NCBI GenBank assembly: GCA_012032275.1
Contig: JAAURK010000004.1
Location: 1-42,921 of the forward strand
DNA from: Tabrizicola sp.
GTDB taxonomy: Bacteria; Pseudomonadota; Alphaproteobacteria; Rhodobacterales; Rhodobacteraceae
DNA length: 42,921 nt
Reading direction: 5' to 3'
Each line of letters begins with the position of its first letter. Within the stretch, counting starts at the first letter, position 1. The notes under the pieces are model-generated. The model saw nothing but the letters and a program-made list of their open reading frames with translations, ran no database searches and was not told the DNA's origin. This document shows, one piece after another, positions 34,968 through 42,921 of this stretch. The position numbers were made by a program, and so were the translations under genes.

Positions 34968-36956
34968 TCAGTTCCCGCCGAGAATGCCTTCCAGAAGCTT
35001 CCGCGTCTCTTTGTCAAGCACCTCGTCCGCGCGCCGTTTCGCGGCATCCTCGACCGTTTCCCCCTCCACGACGCCCAGCTCTTTTTCCAGTTTCGCCTTG
35101 GCCTTGGCCTCCGCCTCTTTCGCCGCCGCCTTTGCCCGGGTTTCGGCAGCCTTGGCTTCGGCCTCCATCTTTTCGCGGGCGATGCTCTCCAGATCCAGCC
35201 GGAACTTCGGATTTGCCCAGGTTCCGCTGATCAGAAGCGGCACCATGACGCCGCCGGTCCCGTCCGCATCCGCCAGCGCCGTGGGCTTCAGCCGGTAGTC
35301 CAGGGTTTGCCCGCCGATCCCGATCTTGCCCGCCCCCGTGGCGGTCACATAGGGCGCGACCAACTTCAGGTCGCTGTTCGACAAGACGCCCTGCGTGATC
35401 GAGTAACTTCCTGAAACACCGTCGAAAATCGTCTTCTGCCCCTCGCCGACATAGCCGGCATCCAGCGTCCGCAGCATCCCGCCGATATCAAGGCCGCGCA
35501 ATTCGCCCTTGCCAAGCGACAGCCGCCCCTCGCCCTTCAGGCTTTTCATGATCTCATCCACGGAATTGCCCACGCCGAGGAATTTCACATCAAGGTCACC
35601 CCGACCGATCAGCCGGTCATAGTCCATCACATCCTTCAGCAGCGGCTCCATGGCGAGGCCCGCGAAGCTCAGATCCCCGCCAACCGACAGCCCGCCACGC
35701 CCGTTGACCACGAACTCCCCGGTGATCTTGCCGCCATAAGCCGCCATCTCGCGGATATCGAACACCGCCCGCGCCCGGTCCACCGTCACCGCCAGCCGCG
35801 TGGCCCCAAGCTTCGCTGTGCCAAGATCGATCGAATTTGCCACCAGCGCCACCGCGAGGTCGATGGCCCCGACCCCGACACATCGATCCGCTCTGCAGGC
35901 CAGCCCCCGGCCTTGGCGCCGCTGCCCCCCGCACCGCCGCCGCCCGTCCCCTCCGATGTGGCAAAGCGCAGATCGCCTGCCCGCAATTGCGCCGAAAGCT
36001 TTGGGCGCGCCTCGCCCGGCACCAGATCCATGTCGCCGGTGACGGTATTGCCGTCGGCCACCACCGTCGCCCCGCGCAGATAGACCGCGCCATCCTCCGC
36101 AAGTGTCAACTGCCCTTTGGCGGTCAGCACCCCGGCCCCGAACCCCTGCGGCAGCGCAGGCGCAGCGATCCCCGCCAAGGCGCAAGCGCGCCCATGTCGG
36201 AAAGATCGGCAATCAGCGCCCCCTCTGCAACCATCGGCTGCATCCCCATCCGGCCCTCGAAGGCAGCGGTTGCGCCGCCAGCGGTCAAGGTCGCCTTGAA
36301 CGGCACCACCCGGCCCTCGGTGAAAGCCGAATAGACCCCCGCCTCGGCCATCAGCTCGACCGCTTGCCCGCCGGTGACCGCCTCGCCGCGAAAACTGACC
36401 GGCCCGGTGAAATCCGGGATCGCGACAGTCGCCTCGATCGCGTCAAAGGCCAGCCGCGTGCCTGCCTGGTGGTCGATGAACTGGAAGGTTCCTTCGCGGA
36501 TCACCCCGCTGTCCAGACTGTAGGCCGCCCCACGCCCGGTGTCTCCGCCGTCACCGTGCCACCCCCGCCGCCACCGCCAAAGACCCAGTTTTCCTCGCCG
36601 GTCTTGCTCCGCTCCAGAATGATTTCCGGCCGGACCGCCTCGATCCCGGTGATCCGGATATCGCCGCCAATCAGCGCCGCCATGTCGATGTCGATGGCCA
36701 GCGCCTCGGCCTTCAGCATCGGCCCCTCGGTCGACCAGGCGGCATTGGCAATGCTCACCGGCCCGGTCCTGACACCAAGGCTCGGCCACAGGGTCGGCCG
36801 GACATCGCCGCTCAACGACAGTTTCCGTCCCGTCAGTTCCTCGAACTTGGCCGAAGCCGCCGCCGCGATCCGCTCCGCCGGGATCAGCGCCAGCCCGCCC
36901 ACGACCAGCAGGGCCAGCACCGCAAGGGTGGCTCCGATCCGGATGATCCAGCGCAT
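34968..36956 (-). CDS. AsmA family protein (three frameshifts)
   Basis: AsmA-like proteins are large, inner-membrane-anchored periplasmic proteins linked to outer-membrane lipid traffic. The N-terminus 'MRWIIRIGATLAVLALLVVGGLALIPAERIAAAASAKFEELTGRKLSLSGDVRPTLWPSLGVRTGPVSIANAAW' is diagnostic. The C-terminal part has 'GRGDLDVKFLGVGNSVDEIMKSLKGEGRLSLGKGELRGLDI' and ends in an Ala/Lys/Glu coiled coil. The track splits it into four ORFs. One base each is missing near 36535 (C-run), 36179 (GG) and 35873-35876 (C4 run); with these restored, the frame is continuous for about 663 residues. Three such errors in one gene point to base-calling, not decay. Confidence 0.85.
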
Positions 36957-37278
36957 CCTTTCCTCCGGGAAATCATGGCGATGAGTTCCGAGACTAAGCC
37001 CCTCGCCCCGCAGACGGCAAGGCCCGGTTTTCCCGATGGCGCATCAATTCGCCGCGAACGGCGGCCCGGGGCATCCACACCGCCATCCCTTTCATCTTGG
37101 TCAAAATATCCCCGCCGGAGGCTCCCACTCCGCCGCCGGGGCATGCAGATCGCGCGGCGACCGGCAGCCACACATGGATCTGCCCCGCGATAGTTTCATG
37201 AACTCAACGGCATAATCCTCTCTTCCGTGGCACGCCCGCCCCCTTTCCACGCCGTCGACGACCGGCTATATCCCGCGC
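36957..37278. other. Gene-free divergent gap between asmA and rimO
   Basis: No protein, tRNA or strong hairpin was seen. It includes 'GGTCAAAATATCCCCGCCGGAGG', which resembles short G/C-flanked sequences frequent between genes in Rhodobacteraceae; I saw no second copy in the window. Confidence 0.5.
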
Positions 37279-38657
37279 ATGTCCGCAAACCCGCCGCTCC
37301 TCCGCCCCGACCTCGCGCGCTCGCTGATCCCCGATACGCGGCGGGAGGGTCAGCCCTCCATCGGCATGGTCTCCCTCGGTTGCCCGAAAGCGCTCGTCGA
37401 CAGCGAGCGTATCCTGACCCGCCTCCGCGCCGAGGGCTACGCAATCTCCTCCGATTACACCGGCGCCGATGCGGTCATCGTCAACACCTGCGGCTTTCTC
37501 GACAGTGCGAAGGCCGAGAGCCTTGAGGCGATTGGCGAGGCGCTGCGGGAAAACGGCCGGGTCATCGTGACTGGCTGTCTTGGCGCGGAACCGGACTATA
37601 TCACCGGCGCACATCCAAGGGTTCTCGCCGTCACCGGCCCGCATCAGTACGAAGCCGTCCTCGACGCCGTCCACCGCGCCGTGCCACCAGCGCCCGATCC
37701 GTTCATCGACCTTCTGCCCGCGACCGGCGTCACCCTGACCCCGCGCCATTACAGCTATCTGAAGATTTCCGAAGGCTGCAACCACGCCTGCAAGTTCTGC
37801 ATCATCCCCGACATGCGCGGACGCCTGGTCAGCCGCCCCGCCCATGCCGTGCTGCGCGAGGCGGAAAAGCTGGTCGAGGCCGGGGTGAAGGAGCTTCTGG
37901 TGATCTCTCAGGACACCTCCGCCTATGGGGTCGACCGCAAGCATGACCTCTCGCCCTGGAAAGGTGGCGAGGTGCGGACGCATATTACCGACCTTGCGGC
38001 CGAAATGGGCACGCTTGGCGCCTGGGTGCGGCTCCACTACGTCTACCCCTACCCCCATGTGCGCAATCTCGTCCCCCTGATGGCAGAGGGTCTGATCCTT
38101 CCCTATCTCGACATCCCCTTCCAGCACGCCCACCCCGACACGCTCCGCCGCATGGCACGGCCGCCGCGGCGGCAAAGACCCTCGACGAAATCGCCGCCTG
38201 GCGGCGCGACTGCCCGGAGATCACGCTTCGCTCCACCTTCATCGTCGGCTACCCCGGCGAGACCGAGGCCGAGTTCCAGACGCTTCTCGACTGGATGGAT
38301 GAGGCACAACTGGATCGCGTCGGGTGCTTTCAGTATGAAAACGTGGCCGGAGCACGTTCGAACGCCCTGCCCGATCAGGTGGCCGCCGAGGTGAAGCAGG
38401 ACCGTTGGGATCGCTTCATGTCAAAGGCGCAGGCAATCTCCGCGGCTAAACTGGCCGAAAAGGTTGGAAAAGTGCAAGAGGCGATCGTTGATGAGGTGGA
38501 TGCCGAAGGCGCCACCTGCCGCACGAGATCGGACGCACCGGAAATCGATGGCAATCTTTTCATCGACGCGGGCTTCGAGGCACTCAAGCCGGGCGATATC
38601 GTCAAGGTTCTGGTCGACGAAGCGGGGGAGTATGATCTTTGGGGTCGGCTCGTCTGA
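37279..38657 (+). CDS. rimO: Ribosomal protein uS12 methylthiotransferase (frameshifted)
   Basis: RimO methylthiolates the conserved Asp of ribosomal protein uS12. The N-terminal MTTase domain has Fe-S Cys residues in '[12 protein letters not shown]', '[10 protein letters not shown]' and 'VTGCLGAE'. The radical-SAM cluster is '[23 protein letters not shown]' (CxxxCxxC), and the C-terminal TRAM domain ends '[33 protein letters not shown]'. The track breaks it at 38150-38300; one missing C near 38161 ('[18 protein letters not shown]' expected) repairs it to about 459 residues, the usual length. It appears single-gene, divergent from asmA. Confidence 0.92.
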
Positions 38658-38789
38658 GGGAGCGGCCCGTCCGGCACCGTTTCCGCCCCCCGGGGCCCCG
38701 CGCCGCGAACTCTCCATCCCTATTTCGTGAAGATGCCAAGGGCCTCCGTGCGCGCCCAAGCAAATCGGGGGTCTGCGGGGCGGCCGGGA

Positions 38790-39041
38790 TCAGGGGCCGA
38801 GCGCTTCGATGCCCGCCTTGTTCGGACAGAACCCCGGCATCGCCCGCGCCGGACCCGATTGGGCAAGCCAGCTTTCGCAGTCCGCCCCCTTGCCGCAACT
38901 GCCACAGCGTTCGACGAGGTCGGACAGTTCGCTCCGCGTAAGCCAGCCTTCGACCACCGCCTGCGGCAGATTGACGCCGCTGACCCGCGCCATGCCGCGC
39001 GTCAGCCACCAGGCCCGCGGAGCCTCGGCATATCCGATCAT
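38790..39041 (-). CDS. DUF6455-like small protein
   Basis: ATG 39041 has GAGGAGG upstream and gives 83 residues: 'MIGYAEAPRAWWLTRGMARVSGVNLPQAVVEGWLTRSELSDLVERCGSCGKGADCESWLAQSG...'. The Cys pattern C-x2-C-x5-C plus a C-terminal 'GFCPN' could bind a metal or form disulfides. Similar small proteins (DUF6455) are common in Rhodobacteraceae and have no known function. The longer track ORF starts in non-coding sequence. Confidence 0.8.
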   Translation of the reverse strand: MIGYAEAPRAWWLTRGMARVSGVNLPQAVVEGWLTRSELSDLVERCGSCGKGADCESWLAQSGPARAMPGFCPNKAGIEALGP

Positions 39042-39126
39042 GATCAGCCTCCTCAGTTTCGGCATCCTGATCCGGCAATGGTGCCGGGGCGCCGCGCCTC
39101 CGGCCTTGATGCAGATCAATCGGCGG

Positions 39127-39846
39127 TCACGAGCCGGTGAGTCGACGCACCGTCGCCGCAACGAGGGCCTTGCGGTCGCGGTTCGGCGGATGGGTGCCGA
39201 GAAACTTGTCGCCCGGATCGGGCAGCCGGTCGAAAAACCCCGTTCCCCGGATCGGATCATACCCGGCCATCAGCGTGATCTCGGTGCCAAGCGCGTCGGC
39301 CTCAAGCTCGAACTCCTTGGAATAGCTCAGGGCTGCTGCTTCGGCGCCGATGGCCTGGGCCTCGCGGATCTCCTCCGGCGACAGGCCGCTTGCCTGGGCC
39401 AGCACTCCGGCCAGAAGCGCGCCGGACAGCGCCTGCTCGCGCCGCTTCGGGATATGGCCCGCGATGTGATGCGCGGCTTCGTGACCAAGCACGAAGGCCA
39501 GCTCGTCAGGGTTGCGGGCATCCGCAATCAGGGCCAGCGAAAAGCCGACGATCGGCCGCCCGCTTCTGTCCAGCGTCTGAAAGGCGTTCGGCGGCTGACC
39601 CGGACGGTCATCGACCACGATCCGGAAATCGCAGTTCTCGGCGATCCCGCGTTCGCGGCAAAGGCGTTCTGCAACCGGCTCCACCCGCGCGACGACCTGG
39701 AGGAAGGTGATTGCAGCGGCGCGCGGACCCTGCCGGCCATCGGCACCGGAGGGAGCGGTTGCCGGCGGCGGTAGCGGCGGGGGCGGTGGCGCAGTCGTCA
39801 CGCATCCGGAAAGGACAAGTGCCAGGGCGACAAGGAAATTGCGCAT
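39127..39846 (-). CDS. M48-family metalloprotease lipoprotein
   Basis: From ATG 39846 the protein has 239 residues, a signal peptide with lipobox 'LVLSGC', a Pro-rich linker ('APPPPPLPPP'), then an M48 peptidase domain. The zinc motif is HExxH in 'LAFVLGHEAAHHIAGHIPKRR', and the third ligand Glu lies in 'KEFELEADALG'. C-terminal 'FLGTHPPNRDRKALV' is typical. Relatives such as LoiP and BepA handle outer-membrane protein quality control. The start at 39873 lacks support. Confidence 0.9.
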   Translation of the reverse strand: MRNFLVALALVLSGCVTTAPPPPPLPPPATAPSGADGRQGPRAAAITFLQVVARVEPVAERLCRERGIAENCDFRIVVDDRPGQPPNAFQTLDRSGRPIVGFSLALIADARNPDELAFVLGHEAAHHIAGHIPKRREQALSGALLAGVLAQASGLSPEEIREAQAIGAEAAALSYSKEFELEADALGTEITLMAGYDPIRGTGFFDRLPDPGDKFLGTHPPNRDRKALVAATVRRLTGS

Positions 39847-39962
39847 CAAACCCCCATGGCGCCAGAGCGGCACCGGATCAAGCTAGCAAATCCTGCGCCG
39901 GGGGAAAGCCCGCCGCGCGCAATTTCATTGCCCGGACCGCGCCAAGCGCATAGCGTGAGCGG

Positions 39963-40256
39963 ATGTTTACCATCGAACATGACTTCGACGCGACCGTGAT
40001 CACGCTGGTGGATGAGGCTGGCGGGCAGCCCCTGCGCGAGGATGTCATCATCTCGGCCTTCGAGGATTGCGTGACGCTGGAGCAGGTGGATCCCCAGACC
40101 GATGAACCGGTGCGCATCACCCTCTCGCTGGCGCAGATGAACGATCTGGCGGCGGCGCTGAACCTGCCGGAGGGCAGCTACCGGATCACGCGCGCGCCGG
40201 CTGATCGCGCGATCGTCGCCAGGCACGGGGACTGGTGTCCCTGCGGCGGCGGTTAA
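39963..40256 (+). CDS. Conserved hypothetical protein
   Basis: This 97-residue soluble protein ('MFTIEHDFDATVITLVDEAGGQPLREDVIISAFEDCVTLEQVDPQTDEPVRITLSLAQMNDLAAALNLPEGSYRI') is acidic and ends 'HGDWCPCGGG', a possible metal-binding tail. The regular composition and lack of overlap support a real gene. I do not recognise the family. It is divergent from the M48 peptidase gene. Confidence 0.65.
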   Translation: MFTIEHDFDATVITLVDEAGGQPLREDVIISAFEDCVTLEQVDPQTDEPVRITLSLAQMNDLAAALNLPEGSYRITRAPADRAIVARHGDWCPCGGG

Positions 40257-40402
40257 CGCACCGGCGCGGCCTTCAGCCGCAAGCGTCAGCGTCGCCTGCG
40301 CGGCCAGTGCCGCTTGGCTCCGGCGGTTCCAGGGCGGCTGGTTGGCTGGAACTTGCTGCGGCTTGGGGTTACCCTGTCGCGTCGCCGAAGAAGGAGAACC
40401 CG

Positions 40403-40980
40403 ATGCCGGACCGCAATGTCGCCGCGCTGACATTTCTTGCAACCCGCCGCTCGCGCCCCGCGAAACTGTTCACTGGACCTGTGCCAGGCCGGGACGAGAT
40501 GATCGAAATCCTGACAGCGGCGCTTCGGGTGCCGGATCACGGCAAGCTTGAGCCCTGGCGGCTGATGGTACTGGAACGCCCAGCGCTGCGACGGCTCGCC
40601 GATCTGGCCGAAGCGCGGGCAAAGGAGTTGGACGGGGATGCCGAGAAGATTGCCAAGGGTCGCGGCCAGTATGATGCAGGTCAGCTGGCGGTCGCGGTGA
40701 TCGCCTCGCCTAAGGAAGCGCCAAAGGTGCCGCAGATCGAGCAGATCCTGTCCGCCGGAGCGCTGTGCCTCGGCATCGTCAACGCGGCGACGGCAGCGGG
40801 CTGGGGCGCGTGCTGGTTGACAGGCTGGCCCGTTCATGACCGACCGTTCATGCAAACCGGCTTTGACTGCAAGGATCATGAACAAGTGGTCGGCATTGTT
40901 CACATCGGCACACCTCCGCCAGACGGTCCGGACGCCCGCGGCCCGATGTCGACCAGCTTGTCGAATGGGTTTCGGTGTGA
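40403..40980 (+). CDS. Nitroreductase family protein (frameshifted near C-terminus)
   Basis: ATG 40403 follows AAGGAG by six bases. The product matches small FMN-dependent nitroreductases of the YdjA type: 'LATRRSRPAKLFTGPVPGRDEMIEILTAALRVPDHGKLEPWRLMVLE', 'AVAVIASPKEAPKVPQIEQILSAGALCLGIVNAATAAGWGACWLTGW' and 'VVGIVHIGTPP'. The track runs on out of frame to 41263. One missing C near 40935 restores the C-terminus 'PRPDVDQLVEWVSV' and a TGA at 40978. The corrected length is about 192 residues, normal for the family. It overlaps the next gene by about 16 bases. Confidence 0.87.
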
Positions 40981-41672
40981 TCTTCGGCGATTTCCTGCGC
41001 GCTCTGGGGCAGTTGGGCGATCCGCGGTTTCGCCGCGTGGCACTGACGGGCGTCGCGCTGGCATTTGCCCTGCTGGCCGCGATCTATGCGCTGTTCCTGA
41101 CCCTCATCCAGATGTTCGTCCCCGATACGATCAACTTGATCTGGATCGGCCCTGTGACCGGCCTCGACCAGCTTCTTGGCTGGGCATCGCTGTTCCTGAT
41201 GCTAGGCCTCTCGGTCTTTCTGATGGTCCCCGTCGCCTCGGCCTTCACCGGCCTTTTTCTTGACGAAGTGGCCGATGCGGTAGAGGCGCGCCATTATCCG
41301 CATCTTCCACCGGCCCCCGACGTCCGGTTTGCGGACAGCCTGCTCGATGCCGCGAATTTCCTTGGCCTGGTGATCGCGGTCAATGTCGCGGCGCTGTTTC
41401 TTTACATCTTCGTCGGCCCTGCAATTCCGTTTTTCTTCTGGGGGATCAATGGCTTCCTTCTGGGGCGAGAGTATTTCACGCTTGTCGCCATGCGCCGCAT
41501 CGGCCGCGATGGGGCGCGGGCCATGCGCAAGCGGAACCGGTTGGAGATCTGGATTGCGGGGATGCTGATGGCAGCGCCGCTGTCGGTGCCGGTGATCAAC
41601 CTTGTCGTGCCGGTTCTGGGCGTGGCGAGCTTCACCCATCTTTTCCACCGGCTTGCGGCGGCGGGGCGCTAG
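40965..41672 (+). CDS. EI24/CysZ-like membrane protein
   Basis: From ATG 40965 ('MGFGVIFGDFLRALGQLGDPRF') the protein has 235 residues and about four to five membrane segments ('VALTGVALAFALLAAIYALFLTLIQ', 'LLGWASLFLMLGLSVFLMVPVAS', 'FLGLVIAVNVAALFLYIFVGP', 'WIAGMLMAAPLSVPVINLVVPVLGVASF'). The 'FWGINGFLLGREYFTLVAMRR' motif is typical of the EI24 family that includes the sulfate permease CysZ. Sulfate transport is possible, but many members are uncharacterised. It overlaps the nitroreductase stop, so the two are likely cotranscribed. The GTG at 40974 is an alternative start. Confidence 0.83.
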   Translation: MGFGVIFGDFLRALGQLGDPRFRRVALTGVALAFALLAAIYALFLTLIQMFVPDTINLIWIGPVTGLDQLLGWASLFLMLGLSVFLMVPVASAFTGLFLDEVADAVEARHYPHLPPAPDVRFADSLLDAANFLGLVIAVNVAALFLYIFVGPAIPFFFWGINGFLLGREYFTLVAMRRIGRDGARAMRKRNRLEIWIAGMLMAAPLSVPVINLVVPVLGVASFTHLFHRLAAAGR

Positions 41673-41950
41673 GAGGCGCGGTCGCTCTCCATCCGGTCGA
41701 ACCAGTCGAGATCCTCGATGGTGATCCAGCCGGAGAGGATGATGCCGCAGATGGCCATCCAGATCACGGTCGCGATCAGGGTGGTGAGCTTCGCCTTCCT
41801 GCCGACGATCTCTTCTGCCGGAGCGCCGCGCGGAGTGCCTCTGACAACCGTGCCGGTATCCGACTGGGCCGTCAGCCGCAGCGGCAGCACGATGAAGAAC
41901 ACCATGAACCAGGTGACGGAATAGAGAACCAGTGCCGCGGTGATCGTCAT
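41669..41950 (-). CDS. DUF1467 family membrane protein
   Basis: This 93-residue protein has two membrane segments ('ALVLYSVTWFMVFFIVLPLRL' and 'LTTLIATVIWMAICGIILSGWI') with the 'GTPRGAPAE' loop typical of DUF1467, an alphaproteobacterial family of unknown function. It overlaps the epimerase stop by 4 bases, and its own stop overlaps that of the EI24 gene on the other strand. Confidence 0.85.
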   Translation of the reverse strand: MTITAALVLYSVTWFMVFFIVLPLRLTAQSDTGTVVRGTPRGAPAEEIVGRKAKLTTLIATVIWMAICGIILSGWITIEDLDWFDRMESDRAS

Positions 41951-42351
41951 GCCTGCTCCAGTTCGACGAGGCAGCCGTTGAAGTCTTTCGGATGCAGAAA
42001 CAGCACCGGTTTCCCATGCGCGCCGATCTTCGGCTCGCCCGTTCCCAGCACCCTTGCACCCGCGGCTTTCAGATGGTCGCGCGCGGCAAGGATATCCTCC
42101 ACCTCATAGCAGATGTGATGGATGCCGCCGCCCGGGTTCCTTTCAAGAAATCCGGCAAGGGGAGAGGCATCGCCGAGGGGCTGGAGAAGCTCGATCTTGG
42201 TGTTCGGCAGGGTGATGAAAACCACGGTCACGCCGTGGTCGGGCTCTTCCTGCGGCGGGCCGACAATGGCGCCGAGTGTCCCGCGATACTGCGCCGCAGC
42301 GGCGGCCAGGTCCGGCACCGCGATGGCGACATGGTTCAGACGTCCGATCAT
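41947..42351 (-). CDS. mce: Methylmalonyl-CoA epimerase
   Basis: From ATG 42351 ('MIGRLNHVAIAVPDLAAAAAQYRGTLG', with ACGGAG upstream) the protein has 134 residues. It is a vicinal-oxygen-chelate fold protein. Metal ligands are His in 'LNHVAIAV', His in 'GIHHICYEVEDI' and Glu in 'GCLVELEQ'. The enzyme interconverts (R)- and (S)-methylmalonyl-CoA in propionate breakdown. It overlaps the DUF1467 gene by four bases, a pairing common in Rhodobacteraceae. The track start 42366 is three to five codons too early. Confidence 0.92.
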   Translation of the reverse strand: MIGRLNHVAIAVPDLAAAAAQYRGTLGAIVGPPQEEPDHGVTVVFITLPNTKIELLQPLGDASPLAGFLERNPGGGIHHICYEVEDILAARDHLKAAGARVLGTGEPKIGAHGKPVLFLHPKDFNGCLVELEQA

Positions 42352-42490
42352 CTTTGCTCCGTTCAACCGCCGTTATGGCCGCGCGGGGATCGCGAGGCAA
42401 GGGGTCGATCGGTCGCGGATGCGGGGGGCGGGAGTTAAACCTTCCTTCACCGCAGCGCGCTAGGCTGAGCCACCTATCTGGAGGTCAACC

Positions 42491-42921
42491 ATGCCATTCC
42501 CCCCCGCGTCGAGCGGATTTGCCGTCCTGACAAGGGGGGGCCGCGGTTGCCCTTCAGGGGCTGACCATTCTGGCGGTGGAGGACAGCCGCTTTGCCAGCG
42601 ATGCCCTGCGCCTGATCTGCCAACGCGCCGGCGCCCGGTTGCGCCGTGCGGAAAACATCGAACGGGCCGAGATCTATCTGACCACGGCCACTCCGGATGT
42701 GGCGCTGATCGATCTTGGCCTGCCCGATGGGCGGGGGGAGGATCTGATCCGCGATCTTGCCCCGCCCTCTGGTCTGCGCCCCGTCGTCCTCGGGATGAGC
42801 GGCGATCCGGCAGGCCGCGGACGTGCCCTCGCTGCCGGGGCGGTCGGCTTTCTGGAAAACCCATCGCCGGGTTCATGGCCCTGCGGGAGGCGATCGAGCC
42901 GCATCTGGCCGTCATCGACGA
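42491..42921 (+). CDS. Response regulator receiver protein, 3' partial, frameshifted
   Basis: ATG 42491 has GGAGGT six bases upstream. The receiver domain reads 'LTILAVEDSRFASDALRLICQRAGARLRRAENIERAEIYLTTATPDVALIDLGLPDGRGEDLIRDLA'. The Glu-Asp pocket is in 'VEDS', the phospho-acceptor Asp in 'LIDLGLPDG', and the conserved Lys in 'GFLEKPIAGFMALREAIE'. A base appears missing in the G7 run at 42534-42540 (joining the start codon to the domain) and another in the A4 run at 42856-42859. The gene runs off the window, so its output domain is not visible. Confidence 0.78.
   Translation, partial: MPFPPASSGFAVLTRGGRGCPSGADHSGGGGQPLCQRCPAPDLPTRRRPVAPCGKHRTGRDLSDHGHSGCGADRSWPARWAGGGSDPRSCPALWSAPRRPRDERRSGRPRTCPRCRGGRLSGKPIAGFMALREAIEPHLAVID

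Noticed and set aside
1-42921. CRISPR arrays, rRNA genes, riboswitches
   Set aside because: No regularly spaced repeats, rRNA sequence or recognisable riboswitch core was seen on reading both strands.

Overview
The window is GC-rich, tightly packed alphaproteobacterial DNA and most resembles Rhodobacteraceae (Rhodobacter/Paracoccus-like). Pointers are a HutF-type histidine pathway, DUF1467 and DUF6455 proteins, a phasin with a CTGC-N3-GCAG site, and FnrL-type TTGAC-N4-GTCAA boxes. Assignment is by protein family recognition only; no search was run.

Layout. (1) 1-4830: four co-directional genes for exported proteins: a tandem-PDZ protein (5' end outside the window), a PstS-like/OmpA fusion, a DctP-like binding protein and a LysM/SBP_3 fusion. 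No permease gene accompanies them. A strong terminator follows. (2) 4903-11488: divergent histidine-utilisation genes, hutI-hutH-hutU leftwards and hutF-hutC rightwards, with a HutC-type operator between them. HutG, needed to finish the HutF branch, is not in the window. (3) 11631-12551: a MltB-like lytic transglycosylase and tRNA-Glu(TTC). (4) 12537-27577: a 15-kb integrated mobilizable element. It sits in the 3' end of tRNA-Glu and is bounded by 17-bp direct repeats. Left to right it has a tyrosine integrase with two small upstream genes, an XRE regulator, a decayed type I restriction-modification locus, a metallophosphoesterase with an internal stop, a membrane protein, an XRE/AAA-DUF4143 pair, a membrane coiled-coil protein, a MobV relaxase operon and a winged-helix replication-like protein. 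The RM locus has intact hsdM, hsdS with an internal stop, a truncated accessory gene, an IS3 fragment and a headless hsdR. (5) 27578-30650: an excalibur-domain lipoprotein, a two-domain phosphotransferase/P-loop kinase behind an FnrL-type promoter, and a phasin. (6) 30972-34916: a complete YnjBCD-type ABC importer operon. (7) 34968-42921: AsmA, RimO, a DUF6455 protein, an M48 lipoprotein peptidase, a nitroreductase, an EI24/CysZ-like membrane protein, DUF1467, methylmalonyl-CoA epimerase and the start of a response regulator.

Sequence quality matters here. Reading across ORF breaks, I count 13 one-base frameshifts, 12 of them apparent deletions, nearly all in short homopolymers. They hit conserved housekeeping genes (rimO, asmA, hutU), so I treat them as probable sequencing errors and annotate the genes through them. 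The in-frame stops in hsdS and the metallophosphoesterase, and the IS-linked truncation of hsdR, are different in kind and look like real decay.

The best candidates for something undescribed are the envelope cluster at the left edge and the XRE/AAA-DUF4143 pair in the island. The first places three solute-binding folds together, two of them on peptidoglycan-binding modules, with no permease. The second has a 41-bp two-tier dyad covering the ATPase start codon.
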